A stretch of 64,000 nt of DNA from Bryobacterales bacterium (GTDB taxonomy: Bacteria; Acidobacteriota; Terriglobia; Bryobacterales; Bryobacteraceae), in assembly GCA_003170295.1 (NCBI GenBank), contig PNAJ01000050.1, positions 43,647-107,646 on the forward strand, in the 5' to 3' direction. The position numbers and the translations under genes are program-made. This document shows, in pieces, positions 9,638 to 17,696 of this stretch; within the stretch, counting starts at the first letter, position 1, and every line of letters begins with the position of its first letter. The notes under the pieces are model-generated. The model worked only from the letters and a program-made list of their open reading frames with translations, was not told the DNA's origin and ran no database searches.

Positions 9638-12600
9638 GGAAATTCGGACGAGTCCTCCTGCGCATTGTGGCCGCTCTGGTCCTCCTCGCCGCGGTGGTCG
9701 CGCTCACCGGCCTGCTCGTATTCCGCAGCGGCTGGTTCTCCGAACTCGTCCATCGCCGCATGGTGACGGAGATCGAGAAAGCAACTGGAGGCCGCGTCGA
9801 AATCGGGTACTTCGATTTCGATTGGAAGCGCCTCGAAGCGACGGTCGGTCCTCTTGTTCTGCACGGCAAGGAGTCGGCGAGCGAGCCCCCGTTCCTGCGC
9901 GTCGCCTCTGTCACCGCCGGCTTGAAAATCATTTCAATGATGGAGCGCAAAATCGATCTGGCGTCCTTGCACATCGTGGAGCCGCAGGTCCGCATCGTTT
10001 TCTATGCCGACGGCTCGAACAATACTCCGGACCCCGCTGTGCGTCATCCCGGAACCACCTGGGCCGAGGATCTGGTGCGCCTCGCCGTCGCCCGCTACGA
10101 AGTTGTGAACGGCCTTTTCGAGTACGACGACCACCAGATTCCCCTCAACCTGCGGGGCGAGGATTTGCTCGTCCATATGCGTTTGGAACCGGGCGGGCGC
10201 TATCGCGGCGAGCTCGAATCGAATCGCGTTCGCGTCAGTGCGGACGTCGCGGGCCCGCTCGAAGTCAGCGCCTCCGCAGCGTTCACATTGGACAAATCGA
10301 AAATTGACGTTTCGCGATTGAAAGTCTCGACCAACCAATCGCGCGCCGACCTGGTCGGATCGCTCACCAACCTCCGCTGGCCTCGCGGTACCTTCACCGT
10401 GAAAGCGTCGACCCCAATGCGGGAAGCCGTGAAGCTCTTCTCCCTCCCGCTCGAACCCATCGGCTCAGCGACCTTCGACGGCAAGTTGAACGTGTCGTGT
10501 GAAAAGCCCTTCTATTTTTGGATGACCGGCCGGGCCGTGGCGCGAGGCCTGGGCTTCCACCAGGATCGTGTGAAGATCGAGAACGCGGAAGTGCGTGGCG
10601 ACTTGAGTCTCACACTCGACAAACTGACTCTGCAAAATGCCACCGCGACCGCGCTCGGGGCGACCGTCAATGGCCAGGCGAGCCTCACCCGTTGGCGCGA
10701 TGTTCACGTCGAAGGCAATCTCAAAGGGTTAAATATGCGCGATGCCGCGCACACTCTGACCGACCGGCCCATCCCCTGGAACGGCACGCTCGCTGGAGGA
10801 TTTTCCTCCGACGCCGTGATCGGCAAACCAGCCGCGAAGTTCCAGGGCAACATCGGAGTCTATCCCGCCTCCGTTGGTTCTCCCATAGAAGGCCATCTCG
10901 ACGTGGTCTACGATCAAGCCGCTGGAACCGTGCAGCTCGGGAAATCGTATCTCGCAACGTCTGCGACGCGCGTCGATTTTCTCGGCATCCTCGGGCGATC
11001 GCTGGAGGTCAGCGGCCAATCGACCAATCTCGATGAGCTGCTCCCCGCGATCGCGATGGTGAATCCGGATGCGCCCAAGCAACTGCCGCTAAAACTCAAC
11101 AATGGCCGGGCCGCAATGATTGGCGTCGTTAAGGGCGCACTCGACGATCCTCATTTCACGGGCCAGGGCAGCGTGACTAACGGCATCGTCGATGGGCATG
11201 CATTCGATAATTTCACCGCCGCGATCGATGCCGATCGCAACAATGTCCGCCTCAACCCATTCACCTTGGCGCGTGGCCCGACCACCGCCACTGGCATCGG
11301 CAGCTTCTCCGCGCACAACGGGTCTTTCGAAGACGCAACAATCGATGCCACGTTCAATCTCCGCAATGCCCAGCTTGCGGAACTGGCGAAAGAGGCAGGA
11401 TCCAAACTCGAAGTAACGGGAGCCGGATCGGCCAACGTGCACCTCTTCGGATCGATCGGGAAACCGGCGTTCGATGTTACCGCGCAGGTGGAAAAACTCG
11501 CCGCCTTCGACGAACAGGTCGATCGCGTGACCGCAACGGTTCATTATGCGGACGACGCTGTGACCATTTCCGGCGGCGACGCGACCATCGGCGCCGGCCG
11601 CGTTCATTTCGCCGGCGCCTACGACAGGACTGCGGCAATCCACTTCGACCTCACCGCCGATAATCTACCCGGATCGCGTGTCAAAGCGCTCGGCAAGTTG
11701 CCCATGAAGCCGGACGGAATCATCAATGCGAAGGTGAACGGAACCGGTCGCATAGTGAAGGACGAATTCGAATTGAACTCCGTCAATGGAACCGCTTCGG
11801 GCCGCAACATCACTCTCAACGGCGATGGCGTGGGCGATATTTCGCTCACCATGCAAACCCGCGGCGAGGATCTATCCGTCCACGCGGGGGCCAACGTCCG
11901 TGGCGCGAAGATCGACGCCGATGGTACATGGAAACTCGCGGGCGACAACCCCGGCTCCGTAAACATCCAGGCCCAGCGCGTCGATCTCGACGTCGCGCAT
12001 CGCGTCTATATGATCGGCGGGACGGACGAACAGAAAAACGATGTGCTCCCCTTCGAAGGATTCGTCGACGGCCGCGCCCACGTCGTTATTTCGCTCGGCA
12101 AGCCACAGGAATTTCGCGCCGAAGTTACCCTCGACCAGTTGGAGATCAACGCCCGCAAATCCCAGGCCCTCAGGCTCGGCGTCCAGCCGCAGGACGTCCA
12201 GCTGAAAAACACCAAGCCCGTCTCCGTCGTCGTCACCCAGAAGGAGGCGCGCATTCAATCGGCGCAGTTCGCCGCGCGTGAAACCAGTCTCGAAGCCACC
12301 GGCGGCATTCCCTTCGACTCGCAATCGCCCGCCGATCTCGCCGTTCACGGCTCCGTCAATCTGGCGATTCTTCAGTTGTACAATGCCGACCTGCTCGCCC
12401 GCGGCAACGCCACCGTCCAAGCCACCGTCAGAGGTTCCCTGCGCGATCCGCAGATCAATGGCCGCATGGAGCTGAAAAACGCGTCGCTCTATCTCGCCGA
12501 TCTTCCCAACGGAATCGATAGCGCCAACGGCAGTGTCGTCTTCGACCGCAATCGCGCGACCATTGAAAAACTGTCCGCCGAAACGGGTGGTGGGAAAATA

Positions 12601-13620
12601 TTCTTCGCCGGATTCGTCGAGCTCCGGGATATTCTCACTTACCGTCTGCAGGCCGAAGCCCAGCAGGTGCGCGTGCGCTATCCCGAAGACGTCAGCACCA
12701 CGTTCAACGCCAAGCTCGCGCTGAACGGCACCTCGGACGCCAGCACGCTCTCAGGATCCATCACGCTCACGCGCGCCGCTTTCAACCCTCGCGCCGATCT
12801 CGGTGGCCTCATGGCGCTCGCGGCCAAACCCGTCCCCGCTCCCGCCTCGCCCAACGAATATCTTCGCGGCATGCAGTTCGATGTGCGCATCGAAAGCGGT
12901 GCCAAGTTCGAATTTCAAACCTCGCTCACGCGCGACGTCGAAGCTGAGGTCGACCTCCGCCTGCGCGGTTCTCCCATCCGTCCCGTCCTGCTCGGCACGA
13001 TCTCCGTCAATCAAGGTGAGATTCAGGTCTTCGGCAACCGCTACACCGTCGATCACGGCGACATCCGGTTCCTGAACCCCGTCAAAATCGAACCCACGTT
13101 CGACATGGATCTCGAAACCAAGGCCCGCGGCATCATCGTCAATATCAGCTTCTCCGGCACGCTGCAAAAACTCAACGTGAATTATAGTTCGGACCCGCCA
13201 CTGCAGCCGCGCGAGATCGTCGCTCTGCTCTCCGTCGGCCGCGACCCCACCTCTTTGGGTTCCACCGCCGCCGGCCAGGTCTCCACCAGCTCCAGCACCG
13301 GACTCGAAGCCGGTGGAGGTCTCCTCGGCCAAGCCCTCTCCGCCCAATTATCGAGCCGCATCCAGCGCTTCTTCGGCGCGAGCCGCGTGAAAATCGACCC
13401 CACCGTCACCGGCGTCGACAACCTTCCGCAAGCCCGCCTGACGCTGGAACAGCAGGTCTCAAAGGAGATCACGCTGACCTATATCACCAATCTCAACCGC
13501 ACCCAGGAACAGGTCGTCCAGTTCGAATGGGATTTCAATTCCCACTGGTCCGCCATCGCCGTCAGACAGGATAATGGTCTTTTCGGCATCGATGTTCAAT
13601 ATCGCAAACGATTCAAATAA
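9634..13620 (+). CDS. tamB: TamB-like translocation/assembly protein (DUF490)
   Basis: A 1328-residue AsmA/TamB-type protein, close to the 1259 residues of E. coli TamB. An N-terminal signal anchor (VLLRIVAALVLLAAVVALTGLLVF) is followed by a very long run of short beta strands with alternating polarity, the pattern that forms the hydrophobic groove spanning the periplasm. The C-terminal ~400 residues carry the DUF490 signature: LRGSPIRPVLLGTISVNQGEI, FGNRYTVDHGDIRF, SDPPLQPREIVALLSVGR, and a final strand ending in KRFK. TamB-family proteins partner Omp85 proteins and move phospholipids or assist barrel insertion. GTG start at 9634, translationally coupled to the SurA-like gene. The operon seems to end here. 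Confidence 0.9.
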   Translation: MRKFGRVLLRIVAALVLLAAVVALTGLLVFRSGWFSELVHRRMVTEIEKATGGRVEIGYFDFDWKRLEATVGPLVLHGKESASEPPFLRVASVTAGLKIISMMERKIDLASLHIVEPQVRIVFYADGSNNTPDPAVRHPGTTWAEDLVRLAVARYEVVNGLFEYDDHQIPLNLRGEDLLVHMRLEPGGRYRGELESNRVRVSADVAGPLEVSASAAFTLDKSKIDVSRLKVSTNQSRADLVGSLTNLRWPRGTFTVKASTPMREAVKLFSLPLEPIGSATFDGKLNVSCEKPFYFWMTGRAVARGLGFHQDRVKIENAEVRGDLSLTLDKLTLQNATATALGATVNGQASLTRWRDVHVEGNLKGLNMRDAAHTLTDRPIPWNGTLAGGFSSDAVIGKPAAKFQGNIGVYPASVGSPIEGHLDVVYDQAAGTVQLGKSYLATSATRVDFLGILGRSLEVSGQSTNLDELLPAIAMVNPDAPKQLPLKLNNGRAAMIGVVKGALDDPHFTGQGSVTNGIVDGHAFDNFTAAIDADRNNVRLNPFTLARGPTTATGIGSFSAHNGSFEDATIDATFNLRNAQLAELAKEAGSKLEVTGAGSANVHLFGSIGKPAFDVTAQVEKLAAFDEQVDRVTATVHYADDAVTISGGDATIGAGRVHFAGAYDRTAAIHFDLTADNLPGSRVKALGKLPMKPDGIINAKVNGTGRIVKDEFELNSVNGTASGRNITLNGDGVGDISLTMQTRGEDLSVHAGANVRGAKIDADGTWKLAGDNPGSVNIQAQRVDLDVAHRVYMIGGTDEQKNDVLPFEGFVDGRAHVVISLGKPQEFRAEVTLDQLEINARKSQALRLGVQPQDVQLKNTKPVSVVVTQKEARIQSAQFAARETSLEATGGIPFDSQSPADLAVHGSVNLAILQLYNADLLARGNATVQATVRGSLRDPQINGRMELKNASLYLADLPNGIDSANGSVVFDRNRATIEKLSAETGGGKIFFAGFVELRDILTYRLQAEAQQVRVRYPEDVSTTFNAKLALNGTSDASTLSGSITLTRAAFNPRADLGGLMALAAKPVPAPASPNEYLRGMQFDVRIESGAKFEFQTSLTRDVEAEVDLRLRGSPIRPVLLGTISVNQGEIQVFGNRYTVDHGDIRFLNPVKIEPTFDMDLETKARGIIVNISFSGTLQKLNVNYSSDPPLQPREIVALLSVGRDPTSLGSTAAGQVSTSSSTGLEAGGGLLGQALSAQLSSRIQRFFGASRVKIDPTVTGVDNLPQARLTLEQQVSKEITLTYITNLNRTQEQVVQFEWDFNSHWSAIAVRQDNGLFGIDVQYRKRFK

Positions 13621-13646
13621 TGCAGGCGCCGATAATGCACATTCCC

Positions 13647-13703
13647 CGCCGCTTGTGGCGCGCGCATTCGTGCGTGCCGCGTCGAGACACTCGTGTCGCC
13701 GCC
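13647..13703 (+). repeat. Palindromic repeat family B, copy 1
   Basis: The short element contains two small hairpins (GCGC-ATTC-GTGCG type and GACACTCGTGTC) and reads GCTTGTGGCGCGCGC then GTGTCGCCGCC. Near-identical copies occur at 32756-32815 (same orientation) and 17645-17696 (inverted). A further shared piece, CATCGCGATC, follows both direct copies. Confidence 0.85.
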
Positions 13704-13722
13704 TCGGGATCATCGCGATCTC

Positions 13723-13755
13723 CCCACCGAACCCCGACCGTCAGGGAGGGGGACA
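13723..13755 (+). repeat. Repeat family F, copy 1
   Basis: CACCGAACCCCGACCGTC followed by AGGGAGGGGGACA. It recurs as an inverted pair at 39032-39067 and 39107-39137. The remainder of the gap 13621-13942 holds no convincing gene; the short open frames there are by-products of repeats B1 and F1. Confidence 0.8.
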
Positions 13756-13942
13756 TAGAAGTGCGGGTCCTAAGTCTGCGTCGATCGCACGTGATGTTAC
13801 GATTGTCTCGCCCCGGATGATCCATGATAATCAGCAGCTCTTCGCGACGCTTCATTCTTTGATTGAAGTGTGGTGCGACAGGCGGTGTTTGGTCGCCCTG
13901 CGAAGCATCTTGCGGGCATATCCAATGCCCGCCCGGCCGTAG

Positions 13943-15328
13943 ATGAAAATGAACAAAGACAAACTAGAACTCTCCCCCAACGAAATGCGCGCCCTAGGCT
14001 ACCGCGTCGTCGACCTGCTCACCGATCACTTCACGCACCTCCCCGAAAAACGTGTCGGCACAAAAGGCGATCCCGCGGTTTTACGCCCCGCCTTCCTAAA
14101 ACCGCCGCCAGCCCATCCGCAATCGCCCGATGAAATCTTCACGACCCTGACTCGCGACATCTTCAGCGACAATATGATGAACGTCGGCCATCCGCGCTTT
14201 CTAGCCTTCGTACCCGTCCCCTCGAACTTCGTCAGCGTGATGGCCGACGCTCTAGCCAGCGGCTTCAACGTCTTCAGCGGATCGTGGCTCGCCGGCTCCG
14301 GCTCCGTAGCCATTGAATTGGCCGTTATCGACTGGCTGCGTCAATGGTGCGGCCTTCCCGAAACCGCCGGCGGACTCTTCTTGAGCGGAGGCTCCATGGC
14401 GAATCTCACCGCCATCGTCGCCGCCCGCCACGCGAAACTCGACGATCGCACCGAAGGCGCAGTAGTCTACTACAGCGATCAGACTCACTCCTCCGTTGAT
14501 CGAGCCTTCCGCGTCGCCGGATTTCTCCCCGAACAAATTCGCAAGATTCCTTCCGACGCGCAATTCCGTTTATCGCTCGACCAGCTCGCCCGCCGTATCG
14601 CCGAAGATCGCGCCGCCGGACTCCGCCCGTTCGCCATCGTCGCCAACGCGGGCACGACAAATACCGGCGCAATCGACCCTTTGCAGGAAATCGCCGCGCT
14701 CTGCGCTCTGAACCAAATGTGGATGCACGTCGACGGTGCCTACGGAGCCGCCGCCGCCCTCTGCGATCGTGGACGCACTCTGCTCCAGGGACTCGAGCTT
14801 GCCGACTCCCTCTCGCTCGATCCCCACAAATGGCTTTTTCAATCGATGGAATGCGGCTGCGTCCTGCTGCGCGACGCGGCTCTTCTCAAAGCGGCCTTTC
14901 GCATCATGCCGGAGTATCTTGCCGACGTTCACCGCGACGTCTCCGAAGTAAATCCCTGCGACTACGGCATCCAGCTCACCCGATCGTTCCGCGCCCTGAG
15001 ACTGTGGATGTCGATCCAATACTTCGGCCTCGATGCCTTCCGCGCCGCTATGGAGCGAGGCTTCGCCCTCGCCGAATTCGCCGAGCGGAAACTCCGCTCC
15101 ATGCGGCGCTGGGAAATCGTCACCCCCGCGCACATGGGTATCGTGACCTTCCATCATCCCGACGCCGAATACAAAAAACTTCACGACGCCATGTTGCGCG
15201 ACGGCTTCGCGCTCGCCACCTCCACCGTCCTGAAAGGCCGCACCGTCCTGCGCTTCTGCACCATCAACCCCCGCACCACCGAGGACGACATCACGCAAAC
15301 TCTTAACCGCATCGACGCCCTAGTCTAA
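13943..15328 (+). CDS. PLP-dependent group II decarboxylase (aromatic-L-amino-acid/glutamate decarboxylase type)
   Basis: 461 residues of fold-type I PLP enzyme in the DDC/GAD family, which decarboxylate amino acids to amines. Features seen: the substrate-loop region GHPRFLAFVPVPSNF, SGGSMANLTAIVAAR (phosphate/cofactor contact), the DQTHSSVDRA His that stacks on the PLP ring, VANAGTTNTGAIDP, HVDGAYGAAAAL (Asp to pyridine N), and the Schiff-base lysine K296 in SLDPHKWLFQ. The start is ATG 13943 (MKMNKDK), with an alternative at 13949; there is no clear ribosome site. The substrate is uncertain: the sequence is closer to aromatic amino acid decarboxylases than to GadB. A second member of the family lies at 16177. 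Confidence 0.85.
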   Translation: MKMNKDKLELSPNEMRALGYRVVDLLTDHFTHLPEKRVGTKGDPAVLRPAFLKPPPAHPQSPDEIFTTLTRDIFSDNMMNVGHPRFLAFVPVPSNFVSVMADALASGFNVFSGSWLAGSGSVAIELAVIDWLRQWCGLPETAGGLFLSGGSMANLTAIVAARHAKLDDRTEGAVVYYSDQTHSSVDRAFRVAGFLPEQIRKIPSDAQFRLSLDQLARRIAEDRAAGLRPFAIVANAGTTNTGAIDPLQEIAALCALNQMWMHVDGAYGAAAALCDRGRTLLQGLELADSLSLDPHKWLFQSMECGCVLLRDAALLKAAFRIMPEYLADVHRDVSEVNPCDYGIQLTRSFRALRLWMSIQYFGLDAFRAAMERGFALAEFAERKLRSMRRWEIVTPAHMGIVTFHHPDAEYKKLHDAMLRDGFALATSTVLKGRTVLRFCTINPRTTEDDITQTLNRIDALV

Positions 15329-15796
15329 CGACGTGATTGTCGCCAACAACTCCGCAAGCCTGTTGTAGCTTTGAGCCAAGCCCTTGTCCATGGGCGTTTT
15401 AAGAACGCCATCGCGCGCCTCCTTCGATTCGTATAGCACCGTGAGCGTGAGCGTGGTCTTTCCGTCCCTCTCCACCAGGACGCTCGTGATCAGCGCTTCG
15501 CCCGGATACCAGGACTCATCGAACCTCTCGGTCGCGACCAGCCTCTCCGGCGCCACGATTTCGCGGACCACTCCGCGCACTCCCATTTCCGTTCCGTCGG
15601 GCCCACGCCACAAATAGCGATAAGCGCCGCCCACCTTCAGATCGATCTCGCAAACCGGCATCGACCATCCCGGCGGCCCGAGCAACCATTGCTGTACCAG
15701 TTCTGGCTTCGTCAAGGCCTCGAAGACCAGCGCGCGCGGCGCGTCGAACACGCGCGTCATCGCGATCTCGCGGTCGCTGGGCGTTGTGATTGTCAT
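15320..15796 (-). CDS. SRPBCC (AHSA1-like) ligand-binding protein
   Basis: 158 residues from the ATG at 15796, which has AAGGAG 11 bases upstream. The START/Bet v 1-like fold is indicated by the paired motifs FDAPRALVFEALTKPELVQQWLLGP, the Trp/Gly-rich MPVCEIDLKVGGAYRY, and the C-terminal helix MDKGLAQSYNRLAELL. Such 'activator of Hsp90 ATPase homolog 1' proteins bind small hydrophobic ligands; in bacteria they often accompany an ArsR regulator. Here the ArsR stop and this start overlap as ATGA, so the two are made together. Convergent with, and overlapping by nine bases, the decarboxylase at 13943. Confidence 0.85.
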   Translation of the reverse strand: MTITTPSDREIAMTRVFDAPRALVFEALTKPELVQQWLLGPPGWSMPVCEIDLKVGGAYRYLWRGPDGTEMGVRGVVREIVAPERLVATERFDESWYPGEALITSVLVERDGKTTLTLTVLYESKEARDGVLKTPMDKGLAQSYNRLAELLATITSLD

Positions 15797-16119
15797 TTGC
15801 GTTTTTTCTCCTTCAGTAGGGTATCCAGCCGCTGGAATCTTGCCTCCCAGAACTGGCGGTAGCTTTCCAACCATCCGTTGGCTTCCGCGAACGGCTTGGC
15901 TTCGAGCCTGCACGGCCGCCTCTGCGCGTCACGGCCCCGGGAAATCAGACCCGCTCGCTCCAGCACCTTTAAGTGCTTGGAGATTGCGGGCTGGCTTATC
16001 GCGAACGGCTCGGCCAACTCCATCACCGACGCTTCACCGGACGCGAGCCGCGCGAGAATCGCCCTCCGCGTTGGGTCGGCGAGCGCTGCGAAGGTTTGAT
16101 CGAGACGATTAATTACCAT
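15793..16119 (-). CDS. ArsR-family transcriptional repressor
   Basis: A 108-residue winged-helix regulator. The fold is plain in LADPTRRAILARLASGEASV (first helices), ELAEPFAISQPAISKHLKVL (recognition helix) and GLISRGRDAQRRPCRLE (wing). It lacks the ELCVCDL metal-binding motif of arsenic/cadmium sensors, so it is probably of the SdpR/metal-independent type usually paired with SRPBCC proteins. It has its own sigma70-like promoter, and a palindrome covers the region from transcription start to the ATG, which predicts autorepression. The downstream AHSA1 gene is coupled by ATGA. Confidence 0.88.
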   Translation of the reverse strand: MVINRLDQTFAALADPTRRAILARLASGEASVMELAEPFAISQPAISKHLKVLERAGLISRGRDAQRRPCRLEAKPFAEANGWLESYRQFWEARFQRLDTLLKEKKRK

Positions 16120-16136
16120 TAGGTTATATAACTAAT
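16118..16136. promoter_or_regulatory. Candidate ArsR operator
   Basis: ATTAG-N9-CTAAT with an inner perfect palindrome GTTATATAAC (16123-16132). It lies between the -10 box and the ArsR start codon, overlapping the latter. The assignment is inferred from position and symmetry. Confidence 0.55.
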
Positions 16137-16138
16137 AG

Positions 16139-16167
16139 ATTATGCACAAAACCATCGCTGCTGTCAA
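16139..16167 (-). promoter_or_regulatory. Sigma70-like promoter for arsR-SRPBCC
   Basis: On the minus strand TTGACA (16167-16162), a 17-base spacer, then CATAAT (16144-16139). The -35 is consensus and the -10 matches five of six. Transcription would start near 16132, giving a 5' leader of only about 13 bases. Confidence 0.65.
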
Positions 16168-16176
16168 CATAGTTTT

Positions 16177-17535
16177 ATGACCCCAGAGGAGTTTCGCAAG
16201 AGAGGACATCAGCTTGTCGATTGGATCGCCGACTACCGCACTAAAGTGGCGGATTTCAATGTGATGGCGCAAACCGCGCCTGGCGAGATTCGCGCGCAGT
16301 TGCCGGCCTCGCCACCTGAATCGGCGGAATCTTTCGACGCTATTTTTTCCGATCTTGAAGAGATCATTCTGCCTGGGCTATCGCACTGGCAGCACCCCAG
16401 CTTCTTTGGATATTTTCCGTCTAGCGGATTACTTTCGAGCGTCTTAGGCGATTACGCCAGCACTGGTCTGGGCGTGCTTGGCCTGTCGTGGCAATCGAGT
16501 CCCGCGCTTACCGAGCTGGAAGAAGTAACTACCGATTGGATGCGCCAGATGGTCGGGCTTTCTAACAACTGGTCCGGCGTCATTCAGGATACGGCCTCTA
16601 CTTGCACTCTGATAGCGCTTATTTGCGCGCGCGAGAAATCCGGAAATATTGTCTACGTCTCCGCGCACAGTCATAGCTCGGTGAACAAAGCCGCAGTGCT
16701 TGCGGGATTGACGACTCACGTTGTCGAGCACGATCAGTACTTTGCGATGCGCGCCGACGCGCTCGAAGCCGCAATCGAGCGCGATCTCGCGGCCGGTTTG
16801 AAACCTTGCGCCGTGGTCGCAACTACCGGCACGACTGTCTCGACCGCCCTCGATCCTATTGAATCGATTGCACGCGTCGCGAAGAAATATGACATCTGGC
16901 TGCACGTCGACGCTGCCATGGCGGGTTCGGCTATGATTCTTCCGGAATGCCGCTCTATGTGGCAAGGGATTGAAGACGCGGATTCGCTGGTTCTCAATCC
17001 CCACAAATGGTTGGGAATTGCTTTCGATTGTTCGCTTTACTACGTGCGCGATGCGCAGCATCTGATTCGCGTGATGTCGACCAATCCGAGCTATCTGCAA
17101 TCTTCCGCCGACACGCAGGTGAAAAACTTGCGCGATTGGGGAATCCCTTTGGGGCGGCGCTTTCGGGCGCTCAAAATCTGGTTTGCCGTTCGCGAACAAG
17201 GGGTTAGCGGTCTCCAGAAGCGCTTGCGCCGCGATATGGAAAATGCGCAATGGCTCGCCGAACAGGTTCGCGCCACTCCGAACTGGTCGGTATTGGCTCC
17301 CGTTCCGCTGCAAACAGTCTGTATTCGTCACCAACCAAAGGGTTTAGAAGGAGAGGACCTGGATCGATACACGCAAGCCTGGGCGGAGCGCGTGAACCGG
17401 TCCGGGAAAGCCTATCTGACGCCCGCGATTCTCGACGGGCGCTGGATGGTGCGCGTTTCGATTGGCGCAATCCTAACGGAGAGGGAGCATGTGGAGGCTC
17501 TTTGGGTGCTGATGCAGCAACTAGTGCGTCCTTAA
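16177..17535 (+). CDS. PLP-dependent aromatic-L-amino-acid decarboxylase-like enzyme
   Basis: 452 residues of the group II decarboxylase family and clearly the more DDC-like of the two in this window. It has HWQHPSFFGYFPSSG and GLSWQSSPALTELE (as in tyrosine/DOPA decarboxylases), DTASTCTLIALICARE, the PLP-stacking His in YVSAHSHSSVNKA, VATTGTTVSTALDP, HVDAAMAGSAMI, and Schiff-base K277 in VLNPHKWLGI. It would form an arylamine such as tyramine or tryptamine; the exact substrate is unproven. ATG start at 16177 with no evident Shine-Dalgarno. Divergent from arsR with 57 bases between the starts, so the ArsR operator might also affect it. Confidence 0.87.
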   Translation: MTPEEFRKRGHQLVDWIADYRTKVADFNVMAQTAPGEIRAQLPASPPESAESFDAIFSDLEEIILPGLSHWQHPSFFGYFPSSGLLSSVLGDYASTGLGVLGLSWQSSPALTELEEVTTDWMRQMVGLSNNWSGVIQDTASTCTLIALICAREKSGNIVYVSAHSHSSVNKAAVLAGLTTHVVEHDQYFAMRADALEAAIERDLAAGLKPCAVVATTGTTVSTALDPIESIARVAKKYDIWLHVDAAMAGSAMILPECRSMWQGIEDADSLVLNPHKWLGIAFDCSLYYVRDAQHLIRVMSTNPSYLQSSADTQVKNLRDWGIPLGRRFRALKIWFAVREQGVSGLQKRLRRDMENAQWLAEQVRATPNWSVLAPVPLQTVCIRHQPKGLEGEDLDRYTQAWAERVNRSGKAYLTPAILDGRWMVRVSIGAILTEREHVEALWVLMQQLVRP

Positions 17536-17591
17536 ATGACCATAATTACGCAAAGAAGCACTCTGATGGAGGCTTAATTGACCATAATTAC
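17532..17591 (+). repeat. Direct repeat of an 18-base motif, spaced 42 bases
   Basis: TTAAATGACCATAATTAC (17532-17549) recurs as TTAATTGACCATAATTAC (17574-17591) with one mismatch. It lies just after the decarboxylase stop, between convergent genes. Function unknown. Confidence 0.8.
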
Positions 17592-17599
17592 AGGGCTCC

Positions 17600-17627
17600 G
17601 CTCCCTGTGGTCGCGGCTCGGTAGAGC
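17600..17627 (+). repeat. Palindromic repeat family A, copy 1
   Basis: CTCCCTGTGGTCGCGGCTCG followed by GTAGAG. Other copies are at 28734, 28781 (inverted), 33953, 34010 (inverted), 47425, 50550, 61371 (inverted, intragenic) and probably a degenerate one at 41939. Confidence 0.85.
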
Positions 17628-17644
17628 AGAGATAATTTACGCCG

Positions 17645-17696
17645 AGGCGGCGACACGAGTGTCGACGCGGCACGCACGAGTGCGCGCGCCACAAGC
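17645..17696 (-). repeat. Palindromic repeat family B, copy 2 (inverted)
   Basis: Reverse complement of the copy at 13647: GGCGGCGACACGAGTGTCGA then GCACGAGTGCGCGCGCCAC. It ends exactly at the last base of the histidine kinase stop codon. Confidence 0.85.
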
